DNA of 64,000 nt. Source: Leptodactylus fallax (Eukaryota > Chordata > Amphibia > Anura > Leptodactylidae). This document shows, piece by piece, positions 46,640 to 57,569 of this stretch. The stretch's first letter is position 1; the number at the start of each line of letters is the position of its first letter. A program made the translations under genes and the position numbers. Location of the stretch: the NCBI GenBank assembly GCA_947044405.1, contig CAMRHE010000321.1:2170001-2234000 (forward strand), in the 5' to 3' direction. A model generated the notes under the pieces. It was not told the origin of the DNA. It saw only the letters and a program-made list of their open reading frames with translations, and ran no database searches.

Positions 46640-49275
46640 GGAGGCAGCTGTAAGACAAGCCTTTGAGGAGTTTCTTCAGGATCAGGTACTATTACTGGGT
46701 CTTGAAGGTACTAGGTCAGAGTGGTGGGAGATGTTCAAAAAAAAGGGTGGCGGGATTTTTCCGCCAGCTCTCAAGCCTCAGGTCACTGGACATGTACCGC
46801 ATGTACAGTGCACTGAGGAAGAGACTTGAACATCTGGTCTCGACCGGAGGTAGCCAGGAGGATATCTCCGGTGTGAAGGCTTTGCTTAAAAGGTGTCAGT
46901 ATGATAGGCACGCATCTTTGATTCTTGAGAGGGATTTCGGGAAATACCGCTCGCCCGACCCCTACAGGAACTGTAAGATATCAGTGACTTGTAAGACAGT
47001 AACAGGCCTGATTGACAGTACAGGATCCCTGACAAGATCCAGGTCAGGGATCTTGGAGGTCGTCAGGTCCTTCTACTCGAACCTTTTGGCAAAGAAGGAA
47101 CTGAATCGGGATCGGATTTCAGGTTTCTTGGCTGAAGCCATTCCTGAGTCAGCAGAAGACCCTTCTCTTGGTGTTTTGATAGAACCTATAAGGGAAGAGG
47201 AAGTCGTCAGGGCTATTGAGGGTCTTGCCCTCAAGAAGTCACCTGGCCCAGATGGCTTAACATCTGAGTTCTATCGGACCTTTAAAGGAGCTTTGGCTCC
47301 CCTCTTGACTGACGTGCTTAATGAGTGTCTATCCTCGGGTACTCTGCCGAAGTCAATGAGGAGGTCCGCCCTTATAGTTCTGTCAAAGGTTAAGGATCCG
47401 AGCCATATTGAGAACTGGCGGCCCATAGCACTTCTCAATACGGACCGAAAGATTCTGGCGAAGGTACTTTTCAACCGGCTGGTACAGTTTGCGCCCCGGC
47501 TCCTCTCGCCGGCTCAGCACTGCTCTGTTCCCGGTCGTAGCACCTTAAGTGCAGTCCTGAGTGTCAGGGAGGCTGTGGAGCAGAGTAGGGCAGGTCGGTG
47601 GAAGGGGTACTTGCTGTCCCTAGATCAGGCTAAGGCTTTTGACAGGGTGAATCATGAGTATTTGTGGTCAACTCTCTCGAGGTATGGCCTGCCTGGGGGG
47701 TTCATTCAGTGGCTGCAGACCTTATACGCTGGGGCTGAGTCTTTCCCGCTTGTGAATGGTTGGGTTGGTCGTCCTTTTGAGGTGGGGTCGGGCGTCCGAC
47801 AGGGATGTCCCTTGAGCCCGCTACTGTATGTGTTCGCCATTGATCCCCTGATTAGACGGATTAATGGTGGGCCGGTGGCGGGAGTCAGGATGGACCTGGA
47901 GGGCACTGGCTCCCCTTTGAGGACAGTAGCCTACGCGGATGATGTCACCGTTCTTGTCTCGTCACGGGAGGAGCTTGAATGGGTGATGTCTGAAGTGGAC
48001 AGTTACTCGGAGGCTTCCGGATCAGCTGTAAACAGGAATAAGTGTGGAAGCCTCTGGCTGGGAGGGGGAGAGCCTGGTTTTTCTCTCCCGGACACCCTCC
48101 CAGAACCCCAGGGGTCTGTAAAGATCTTAGGCATCCATTTTGGCCAGGGTGATTACCCACTCCAAAATTGGGAAGGTAGGCTTAAGGATGTCGCCCAGAG
48201 AGTTGATTGCTGGAAGGGTTGGTCTTTGACCCTGAGAGAAAGGGTTCACCTTGCCAAAGCCTTCCTGCTCCCGTTGGTGATCTATCTAGGTAGCGTCTGT
48301 GCCTTGCCAGAGTCTTGTTGGAGTAGGATCTGTTGCCTGTTCTTCCAACTGTTATGGGGGAACAGGCTCAACCTAATCAGGAGGGAGGTTACATACTGCA
48401 CAAGGAGGCTAGGGGGGTTAAATATGGTTAACCCCGTGGTGTTTTTAATGAACACCTTTCTTAAGATCAATTTACCAAACCTCTCCTCCGAGGGGGCTCC
48501 TTCGTGGGTAGCCTCCTGCCAGGGGTGGTTTCGGCCCTTCTTCCAGAAATGGGAGTCAGGAGGGCAAGTGAAAGATCTTCGTGCACCCCATGGATATCTC
48601 CCGGCCTATGCTTCCCTGGTCTTGAAAGTGATTCGTCGGTGGGGTCTGGGGGCGTGGGAGATCAGGACTCAGTCAAGACGTTTTCTTGATGACAAAGTCC
48701 TGTTGACCCGCTTCCAGAAGCCTCTGGCGCTCAAAGATTGCCCAGGAGAAACCTTAGAGGGAGGGTTGCGTTTTCTTAACTCCAAAAGGTTTCCTCAGAA
48801 GTTTTGGGATCTGACCTGGCGCTGCCTCCTAGGTAAGTTATATGTGAGGGGGAACTTGAAGTACCGGAACTCCGACGAACGAGGCTGCCCTCGGGAGGAG
48901 TGTGGCGACATGCTGGAAAGCATGGAGCAGTTCCTGCTTCAGTGCCCCTTCAATATAAGGGTTTGCAAATTGGTGGGGACCTACACTGGTTGGCTGCGGC
49001 TGGCTGGCCTTTCCTAGGCCGAGTGGGCCTATGGGGCATTCAAACACCCGGAGGGCAGGGACTGCCAGACACTTTTTATAGTTAGTGCAGTGATCAGGTT
49101 CCACTTGTGGTCATCCCGGTGTCTAGTATCGACGCGAGGCAAAATCGTCCCGGAGGTAGAGGTGGTTAAAAACATCATGGTGGACCTGGTGAGGGTGCGC
49201 TCTCGGGAGTATGAGGGGCTGGGTGCAGAGAGGGCTGGTACCCTCTGGAGGGGGTTCACCTTTTCTGTTCCCTGA
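46575..49275 (+). pseudogene. LINE ORF2 reverse-transcriptase part (copy 2), broken
   Basis: Same domains as copy 1, including AYADDVTVL. Three lesions: an extra A in the A-run near 46745 shifts the frame, TAG at 49015-49017 follows LRLAGLS, and the C-terminal zinc-type motif has Gln for His (MEQFLLQC). The frame resumes after the TAG to FSVP at 49275. Copy 2 therefore cannot make a whole ORF2. Confidence 0.92.
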
Positions 49276-50503
49276 GGGTTAGAATAAGGGATTCAAAGTA
49301 GGTGAGTTAGGTTAGGGCCAGATAGGGACAGGTAGGGCAAGGTTGGCACGAGGGGTGGGTTTTATTATTTTCTGATAGGGAGGGACAGGTAGGGACAGGG
49401 TAGGGACAGAATGATAGATAGGGACATAGTGGTAGGGCGAGTAGACAGGGACAGGCCTCCTGTGCTCTCTTCCTGGTGGAGGGCTGGCGTGTCACCGCAT
49501 AGTCATTTTTGTTTTGGAAAAACGGATAGAAGGGTAAGAGGCTTGAGGATAACCGACCCTAGGCCCATGGGAGGTTCATGGGAGGGAGGGTAATCTTAAC
49601 AGGTTATGTAGGATGGTGGGTTATGTAGGATGGTGGGCTTTGTTGCTTGTCTGGTATTGGTTATTTGTCTGGTACTTGTTGTTTGTTGTTGTTTGTCATG
49701 TGTTGTGTCCGTTTTCCCATTTTCCATTTTTCCACTTTTCCATATCCCATATTCATTTCCCATTTCCATTTCCATTTTTCATATCCATTTCCATATTCCA
49801 TATTCATTTTCCATATTCCATTTCATAATCCCATTTGTTTTTTAGTAGTTAAGGGGTTTTTAGGGGGGTAGGTTGTTTGGGAGGGGGGTTTCTTTTTGGG
49901 GGTGGAGGGTTTGGTTTATAGGTTTTCGTGTGCCCGGCCTGGCTCTGGACTATGCGGACATGAGAGGACATGAGGCGGAGAGCCAGGTCGGGGTTTCAGG
50001 GGCTCGGTGGTGGGTGGTGCCAGCACCAGGACTATGCGGACATGGGAGGACATGGGGGCGTGGTGCTGGCCGAGTGTGGTGAGGGGAAAAAAAAAAAAAA
50101 TTTTCATAGTAAGCTTCAGTTGGGGTTTATTAGTGTTATATGTTTTTGTTATATGTTTCATTGTACATTGCTCATTTTGTTTTTTTCTTTGTTTTTAGGA
50201 TAATTAGAGTTTTGACTGACGGATGGCTGAAGAAGAATGAAAGGCGGAGTGAAAGGCAGAATGAAAGGCGGAGTGAAAGGTGGAATGAAAGACAGAATGG
50301 ATGGGGGCTGGTTTGCGCATGTTTTTGGTTTTTTAATTTTGTCTTGACGTTTTCTTGTATTTGATGTTATTTATGCTATGTTTTGGATTTATGTATTGTC
50401 TCTGTTTATGGTTTTTGTATGGTATTTTTCGTATGTGACAGTGTTTGTGAACTTTTTATACTTTTATAATAAAATAGTTCCAATTCCTGGACAACCTCTT
50501 TAA

Positions 50504-51025
50504 AGGATTTATCCATCTTTCTAATATTGATGGCCTGTCCTTAGGATAGGCCATCAATATTACATCTGCAATGATACAACAGTCAAGACCTCTGCAGATC
50601 AGCTTTTCCAGGACAGTGCGGTTACAGGTAAAGGTAACAATTTTTGGAGCCACACTGTTCACTTGCCATACAAGGTGTAGCAGTAGGTTTAGATGCAGTG
50701 GTGCACATGGTATAGTGGGTCAGCAGCATGGCTCCCGACATGTTATTACCTTTAGCCGCCCTGTCTTGGTACCGCTGATCTGCAGGGGTCCTGATGGTGG
50801 GCCCCAAGAAACAATTCCACTGGTGGGCCCTAGGCATCCCAGTCCGACACTGCTTATAGTTGTCCTGTGGACAGACTCTACCACATGAGCTGTGGATTTC
50901 TGCAGCTCCTCCAGAGTGACCATGAGCCTCTTGGCTGCTTCTCTGACCAGTGCTCTCTCCTTACTCAATCTGTCAGTTTAGATGGATGGCCATGTCTTGG
51001 TAGGTTTGCAGTTGTAGAATACTTT
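50504..51025. repeat. TTAA-type repeat remnant with 40-nt palindrome
   Basis: Starts at the TTAA at 50500. 50522-50561 is a palindrome (TAATATTGATGGCCT paired with AGGCCATCAATATTA), the same kind of hairpin as TTATGGCCTATCC near 32403. Later GCTGATCTGCAGGGG and GGCTCCCGACATGTTATTACC are shared with 53080-53135. Confidence 0.6.
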
Positions 51026-51029
51026 TTCC

Positions 51030-51524
51030 ATTTTTGGATGATGGATTGATCAAAGCTTGGGATATGTTTTTATAACCTAACCCTGCTTTAAACTTCTCCA
51101 CAACTTTATCTCTGACCTGTCTGGTGAGTTCCTTGGTCTTCATGATGCTGTTTGTTCACTAGTGTTCTCTAACAAACCACTGAGGCCTTCACAGTACAGG
51201 TGTATTTATACTGAGACTAAATTAAACACAGCTGGACTCTATTAACTAATTAAGTGACTTCTGAATGCAATTGTGCGCACTGGATTTTATTTAGGGTTAT
51301 CAGAGTACAGGGGGCTGAATAATTTTGCATGTCACACTTTTCAGATTTTTATTTGATTAAAATTTTGAAAACCGTGTATCATTTTCATTCCACTTCACAA
51401 TTGTGTGCTACTTTGTGTTGGTTTATCACTTAAAATCTCAATAAAATACATTTAAGTTTGTGGTTGTAAGGTGACAAAATGTGAAAAAGTTCAAGGGTTA
51501 TGAATGCTTTTGCAAGCCACTGCA
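51030..51524. mobile_element. Tc1/mariner-type terminal remnant
   Basis: Contains GGGGGCTGAATAATTTTGCA and ends AATGCTTTTGCAAGCCACTG, recalled as the subterminal and terminal sequence of a widespread fish/amphibian Tc1-like element. No transposase remains. Confidence 0.6.
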
Positions 51525-52140
51525 CTTCTTTGATTTATGTCATTGAAGAATGTAAGTAGATTAACTCTGTCCATGTGTTCCCATGATGAAGCAGAATTCC
51601 ATTTACAACTGGATGCAGTCTATGATGATTAATAGGGAGCTGATCAAAAAAAGTTTAATTTGTCGAGTCTTTAAACAGATATTCTTTTCTCCAAATATTC
51701 TCCAAGTGACCCTATCAAAAACTTTTATTTTATTAATTAAACATATAGGGGCAGTATTATTGCTGTACGCCATTTATGTGGCAAAGTTTGTGACCCAAGG
51801 TTTGCGAGTCTTTAAATCCTAGCTCAAAAAAATATTGTTGTGACTGGCATTTTTTGCTGCCTTTGACACATTCCACAAAGGGGCATGGCAAGGGCATGTT
51901 AAAGGCATTTATGCCAGAGAATTGGCATAAATACCTGAAATCTACGGCAGCTATATGCTGGAATAGATTTAAGTGCAAGCGCATGGCCCCAGCATAGGTT
52001 GCGTCTGATGTATGAGGAGGCATGTGTGTTGAAACCATCGGTATTCACAAATATCTCCTATAGTGTTAAATAGCTACTTTATGGAATACAACAGGGTTAC
52101 CTGTCCTAATTTCATAAATTACTTTATGACGTCCCAGAGC
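51525..52140. other. No feature recognised
   Basis: Unique-looking AT-rich DNA without element ends or a convincing ORF. Confidence 0.5.
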
Positions 52141-52144
52141 TTAA

Positions 52145-52486
52145 AGAGGACCACTGTCAGAAGGGCGTTCCTGACAGTCTAGCGTCATCACAAGGCTGTG
52201 AGGAACCCCCCCCCCCCCCGACAGTACTCGTCCATAGACTTGTACTTGGGGGGGGGAGTTCCTCATAGTTCAGCATCATCGCAGGGCAGTAAAGAAGGCC
52301 CCCTCTGACAGTACGAGGCTATGTTAGAGTACTGTCGGGGGGGCATTCCTCACAGCCCAGTGATGACGCTAGACTGTCAGGAACGCCCTTCTGACAGTGG
52401 GGAGAGATCGGTGCTGAAACTAGCGCACTGTCAGCTTTTTAGCGGTATATAAAACCACACTTTCATGAGAACATGAAAGGTCCTCT
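52145..52486. mobile_element. TTAA-flanked palindromic miniature element, third copy
   Basis: TTAA at 52141-52144 and 52487-52490; left AGAGGACC, right CATGAAAGGTCCTCT. Shares GCGGTATATAAAACC and GGGCGTTCCTGACAG segments with 11889-12403. Part of the left subterminal sequence is deleted. Confidence 0.82.
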
Positions 52487-52519
52487 TTAACGTTAATACT
52501 GCTTCACTATTTCTCACAA

Positions 52520-54779
52520 GCTATCCTTCTTGACTCTGACAGAAACCTGGTTGATATCTTCTGACAAAGCCTCCTCTTTTGCACTATTGTATGGTTGCCT
52601 TGAAATTTCTCAAATCATCTTGCTAGCAACAAATATGGTGGAGGAGTCAATATTTTCTTATATGATAATTTTTCTTTCAACCCAACTCAACCTTTGCTCT
52701 CCCACGCACTCACTTTTTTAGAAAGACTTTCTGTTTACTTCTACTCTCCCTTCAACTTAAGTGGCACTTATTTACTGACCACCAGGCCTTGCCACTGCTT
52801 TTATTCTCCATTCCTCTACTTTGCACCTACACTTCCAGTCAGGGCATAACTTGATGCTCCTGGATCCCAATGCAAGATTTGTAATAGAACTCCCACTTAC
52901 CATGTGATATCTATATCTAATACTGGTGTCTTCTTGTTATAGAGAGTACTTTGGGCCCACTCAAACTCCAGGGACCAGTTGCGATTGCTATATCTTCACC
53001 CCATAGACTTCTATGGAGCAGCGCTGAAGTACTTAAAGCCTCCACTACACTTTGTACGGCGAGGGAGCAGCACGGCTCCCAGCATGTAAACATTACCAGG
53101 GGCAGCGCTGTCCTGGAAAAGCTGATCTGCAGGGCCCCAGCTGTCAGTTCTCCCCACAGATCTAATAATGGATTACCCTGTTAAATGACTTGATATTAAC
53201 ACACTTTCTGCTACTCCCCACCATATCTTTACTTCGTGATACAGACATGGTAACTACATTCTATGACACCACAATTACCTCAGTTTTTGACTCCACTCTC
53301 ACCAACACCAAAGCTTGATGAATGAATTGACAGCCCATGCACACAACTCTGGCAAAAAAAAACTAAGGCAGACTTCCAGCTTTGCTCTAATTCAATACTC
53401 ACCTTGTCTCAAAACGTCTTCAAACAACATGTCCATTTTGAGCCAGAGGCGTAACCTAAAGGGCCCCAGGGCGAAACCTGTAATGGGCTCTTACTACTTT
53501 GTGTCATTTAGAATAGTGGTATATTCTGTGATGCAGAGGGACCTTTGGGGCCCCCTCAGGGCCTGGTAGTGATTGCCACTGATGCACCCCTGCTTTGAAC
53601 TATTCTCCCACCTCTTAGCCAACTCACTTTTTTCAACAGCTACAATCTGGTTTCAAGCCCTGCCACTCTACTGAAACCGCCCTTAACCAAGTCACTAATT
53701 ATCTACTATCTGCCATAGCCCAATGACATTACTGTTGACCACTCCCTCCTGATACTCACATCTCATGGCATCACAGACTTGGCCATCTCCTGGATCTTCT
53801 CCCATTCACACACCACCACTCCCTACTTTTCTCCAGCTACACCTTCAACCTGGGTAACTGAGAGAGCCCCATGGTCTCAGTACCACTACTGTGCTGATAG
53901 CAGTAAAATATATCTCTATGTCCAAGGTGTTACTTATCACAAGGCATTATGGGAAAGGAGCTGGGGAGCTCATGCGCCTTCTGTTGGATGTAACAGATCC
54001 TCAATTTGCTTTTGACTCACCGAGCCTTGAGACAGCAAAAGGGATTTTAGCCAAGCCAATTTCACTTATCTGCATACAGCGCTGTTTTCGGATTGTTGTC
54101 CTTCATCAGTACAGAGCAAAGTGAATTGGCTGGCTTAGTGGGAGGCAATGAGTGGGTTAGGGACAAGAATCTCTCACATTGAGGAGAGCACCAGTGAAGG
54201 TGTGTAGAGATTTTAATTGCCTTTTGCCCTCTACTTAGCATCTACATATCACAAGGCATTATGGGAAAGGAGCTGGGGAGCTCATGCGCCCTCTGTTGGA
54301 TGTAACAGATCCTCAATTTGCTTTTGACTCACCGAGCCTTGAGACAGCAAAAGGGATTTTAGCCAAGCCAATTTCACTTATCTTGTCAGCTTGTAAGCTA
54401 TCCAAAATTGCGTAGTCTATTAGCAATATCCTTCTTCCCTTCCCACTTTGTAAAACAAAACATGGAGAAAATAGAATTCATAGTCTCACCCCCATCTCCC
54501 CCACCTAATCTATCCATTACAGTTAATGGGTCCATACTTTCCCTAGTGTCATAAGCCCACTTTTAAATAACCTTTCATTTTTCCCTATCTTTCAAACTTC
54601 TTATCCAAGCCCCTACCATCTCCTGCCATCTCCAACTTGAAAACATTTCTTGAATATGCTCATTCCTCAGCTTCTAGTCAACCAAATTTCCCACCTAGAG
54701 GACTGTAACATCCTTTTCTGTGGCTTTCCATCCGACCCTCTTGCACCCCCCTCAGTCCAGCTGCTTGTGTAATCCACCT
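52520..54779 (+). pseudogene. Decayed L2-like LINE remnant
   Basis: Conceptual translation with many breaks gives LTETWLISSDKASSFALLYG near 52530 (L2-type endonuclease LTETWL motif), GITDLAISWIFSHSHTTTP near 53770, a degraded CADSSKIYLYV at 53890-53925 corresponding to YADDTQLY, and a PSPPPNLSITVNGS-like segment near 54490-54530. Several other repeats interrupt it. It resumes after the LTR foldback, at 57570-57720. Confidence 0.7.
53935..54383 (+). mobile_element. Small element with 137-bp direct terminal repeats
   Basis: 53935-54071 and 54247-54383 are nearly identical (TATCACAAGGCATTATGGGA ... TTTCACTTATCT), separated by 175 bp. It sits inside the L2 remnant. It could be a very small LTR-type (TRIM-like) element or a repeat duplicated in place; no purine tract or primer site was identified. 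Confidence 0.55.
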
Positions 54780-56071
54780 TGTCATGATATTAGGTTCAGA
54801 TATGGTCTTATGGTATTAATATTGGTCTATATTACTGCACAGTGGGGGTTGGTGCCTAAGATCAAGCCTAGTGGGGCAAATGGAATGTGGTCAGACTGCT
54901 ATCCAGGTCTGGCCTATTGTCCTGTCCCTGAAGCAATCAGCCATTTAGTCAAAAGCCTTCATCTGCATAAGACTGCAACCCTCATTAACCCAGCGGGGGT
55001 TCATTTAGACAGGATATGTTGTTCAAACGATCCGCATATCACTGATAGACACACTGGCACCGCCGTTAGTTCAAAGGGCTTATGGTTTTATGACAATATC
55101 TGGCCTGGGGACCATCTTTCAGTTGTCCCGATAAATTCTCCAGATGCGCCAAGTCAAGGCGCACGCTCAGAATATACACATGTCACAGTTCAAAGCCCAG
55201 GAAAGGTCCAGGCACTGATCTCCTTACCCAAAGGGAGCTGGAGTGTCGACCTTGGAGTCTATGTATTGGGGATCTCGCCAGGAACCCCATTATACTACCA
55301 GCCCGACTCTATAAACATCCGGCAAATAATTAGACCGGAAATTAATTCTAAGAGATGTAGAGAAGGGGCAGGGCTCCTCCCCCTGGTGACCTCATTCAGG
55401 GAGGAGACCAGGGGAGACAAAAGGGCTCCACCCAGGCTGAATCAGGCTCTGTTGTCTTGTGAATTTGGTGATGCGTGCTTCCTGGAGGCGAGGTGTGGGG
55501 GAAGGCAACCATGTGACCAACATGTGGTTCACATGCAGCCTAAGAAGCCAAACTTGAGGCCATTTTGTGAACATGGAACAGATGTCACCGCATGTAGGCA
55601 ACACATGCTTTGCCCAAGACTGTACCCTGAGCCTGCCACATGGGCTCAGAGAAAAAATGGACTAACTACTTGTTCCGGAGGGTCTTCTGCCTTTGCTCTA
55701 CTAGGATCATCTGCTACTGGACGTTCATAAGATAAGTGCCCTGGCTCAACACCTGGAGACCAGAGAAACCATCACAAGTTGGTGTTGGTAATATATATCC
55801 TTTTCTTTCTGTTATTCCCATTTTTATTTTATGTACCGTGTTATGCTGTTTTTCACTTGTATCTGCTTGCTAATCGCTGCATGTATTCTATGTATGTGTT
55901 AAGTGTCTAGTGCCGACCCATTTAGGGGTTAATAAATATATAAAATTTAGAAGGTCCGTCCTGCGTTTTATCCTCTGTTGATCCAGCACATTCATGGAAA
56001 GTGGGTGTGAGGTAATCGAAGCGATCTCAGGTATGCCAGAAGCGGTTTCTGGTAGGACGAGATCCTTCACA
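54780..56071 (+). repeat. Complete LTR (1.29 kb) of the foldback element
   Basis: TG...CA ends, AATAAA at 55931, and a downstream R/U5-like segment. A long open frame lies in U3 (see separate entry). The R/U5 region (GGTTAATAAATATATAAAAT) is shared with 62990-63030. Confidence 0.75.
54810..55730 (+). CDS. ORF inside the LTR U3, possible signal peptide, unknown function
   Basis: The frame is open from before the LTR (54720) to TAA at 55730; the first ATG inside the LTR proper in this frame is at about 54810 (MVLILVYITAQWGLVP), which looks like a cleavable signal or membrane segment. About 300 further residues follow, with several Cys and no known motif. The right arm keeps the same frame open for 217 codons (57539 down to 56886, - strand) with about 13 amino-acid differences, then loses it through a 1-nt indel at a C-run. 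It could be a real LTR gene, the overlapping end of an env-like gene, or chance. Confidence 0.45.
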   Translation: MVLILVYITAQWGLVPKIKPSGANGMWSDCYPGLAYCPVPEAISHLVKSLHLHKTATLINPAGVHLDRICCSNDPHITDRHTGTAVSSKGLWFYDNIWPGDHLSVVPINSPDAPSQGARSEYTHVTVQSPGKVQALISLPKGSWSVDLGVYVLGISPGTPLYYQPDSINIRQIIRPEINSKRCREGAGLLPLVTSFREETRGDKRAPPRLNQALLSCEFGDACFLEARCGGRQPCDQHVVHMQPKKPNLRPFCEHGTDVTACRQHMLCPRLYPEPATWAQRKNGLTTCSGGSSAFALLGSSATGRS

Positions 56072-56411
56072 GTGGTGGAAGCGGTGGGATAGAGGATAAA
56101 CAGCGTTTGTGTGTGTGGTATCACTCAGATGCTGGGGATTTGCGGAAAAATCCTACGAAGCGAGCTTGGTATTAGGGCAGGCTATAAGATACAGTGAAAG
56201 TTTAGCACGGTGCTGTTCCCTTCCCTTTCTCTTTGTTTTTCTATCCTATCTTTTATTTGGCAACGGCTTCCAGTGGATGGCCGGTGGGCTCAGAAGCATA
56301 ACCAGACTTCTGCAGGAATTGGCTTCTACTGAACTCCAGGAGATGGCTGATATGGAAGGTACCATAGCCATGCAGGAGCCAGAGCAAAGTCCTGAGGTGT
56401 TAGGACAAGAG
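56072..56411 (+). other. Short internal segment of the foldback LTR element
   Basis: Follows the LTR end. An ORF starting 56109 includes MAGGLRSITRLLQELASTEL, which may be the start of a Gag-like protein but is not recognised. It is cut off by the inverted LTR. Confidence 0.5.
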
Positions 56412-57569
56412 ATATTTATTAACCCCTAAATGGGTCGGCACTAGACACTTAACACATACATAGAATACATGCAGAGATTAGCAAGCAGATACAAGTGAAA
56501 AATAGCATAACACGGTACATAAAATAAAAATGGGAATAACAGAAAGAAAAGAATATATATTACCAACACCAGCTTGTGATGGTTTCTCTGGCCTCCAGGT
56601 GTTGAGCCAGGGCACTTATCTTATGAACGTCCAGTAGCAGATTATCCTAGCAGAGCAAAGGCAGAAGACCCTCCGGAACAAGTAGTTAGTCCATTTCTCT
56701 GAGCCCATGTGGCAGGCTCAGGGTACAGTCTTGGGCAAAGCATGTGTTGCCTACATGCGGTGACATCTGTTCCATGTTCACAAAATGGCCTCAAGTTTGG
56801 CTTCTTAGGCCGCATGTGAACCACATGTTGGTCACATGGTTGCCTTCCCCCACACCTCGCCTCCAGGAAGCGCGCATCACCAAATTCACAAGACAACAGA
56901 GCCTGGTTCAGCCTGGGTGGAGCCCTTTTGTCTCCCCTGGTCTCCTCCCTGAATGAGGTCACCAGGGGGAGGGAGCCCTGCCCCTTCTCTACATCTCTTA
57001 GAATTAATTTCCGGTATAATTATTTGCCGGATGTTTATAGAGTCGGGCTGGTAGTATAATGGAGTTCCTGGCGAGATCCCCAATACACAGACTCCAAGGT
57101 CGACACTCCAGCTCCCTTTGGGTAAGGAGATCAGTGCCTGGACCTTTCCTGGGCTTTGAACTGTGACATGTGTATATTCTGAGCGTGCTCCTTGACCTGG
57201 CGCATGTGGGGAATTTATCGGGGCAACTGTAAGATGTTCCCCAGGCCAGATATTGTCATAAAACCATACGCCCTTTGAACTAACGGCGGCGCCAGTGTGT
57301 CTATCAGTGATATGCAGATCGTTTGAACAACATATCCTGTCTAAATGAACCCCCGCTGGGTTAATGAGGGTTGCAGTCTTATGCAGATGAAGGCTTTTGA
57401 CTAAATGGCTGATTGCTTCAGGGACAGGACAATAGGCCTGACCTGGATAGCAGTCTAACCACATTCCATTTGCCCCACTAGGCTTGATCTCAGGCACCAA
57501 CCCCCACTGTGCAGTAATATAGACCAATATTAATACCATAAGACCATATCTGAACCTAATATCATGACA

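Larger units (their letters stand above)
41705..50478 (+). mobile_element. Tx1/L1-clade LINE, copy 2 (8.8 kb), head to tail with copy 1
   Basis: Same start (TTCGGGGCAACCGTGG) and end (AATAAAATAGT) as copy 1; the two differ by scattered substitutions and small indels, many in homopolymers, and by extra GAAAGGCGGAGT-type units at 50240-50290. Full length at both ends, which is unusual for LINEs. Confidence 0.93.
32638..50499. mobile_element. TTAA DNA transposon hosting the LINE tandem
   Basis: TTAA at 32634-32637 and 50500-50503; inverted ends AGAGGTTGTCCA (left) and TGGACAACCTCT (right). Only about 340 bp of its own sequence lie left of the LINE pair, and about 12 bp right of it, so the LINEs went in immediately beside the right terminal repeat. 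In Xenopus, Tx1 LINEs are known to target a DNA transposon with TTAA duplications, so the arrangement is in keeping. Confidence 0.8.
54780..57569. mobile_element. Foldback of two inverted LTRs (U3 ends outermost)
   Basis: Left arm 54780-55939 and right arm 56412-57569 are inverse complements with few differences. Both outer ends read TGTCATGATATTAGG into the element. The left unit continues as a complete LTR to CTTCACA at 56071, then GTGGTGGAAGCGGTGGGATA, a likely start of the internal region. The right unit stops right after its AATAAAT. Flanks CACCT and CTCCT differ at one of five bases, consistent with a 5-bp target duplication. The whole sits in the L2 remnant. Confidence 0.82.
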
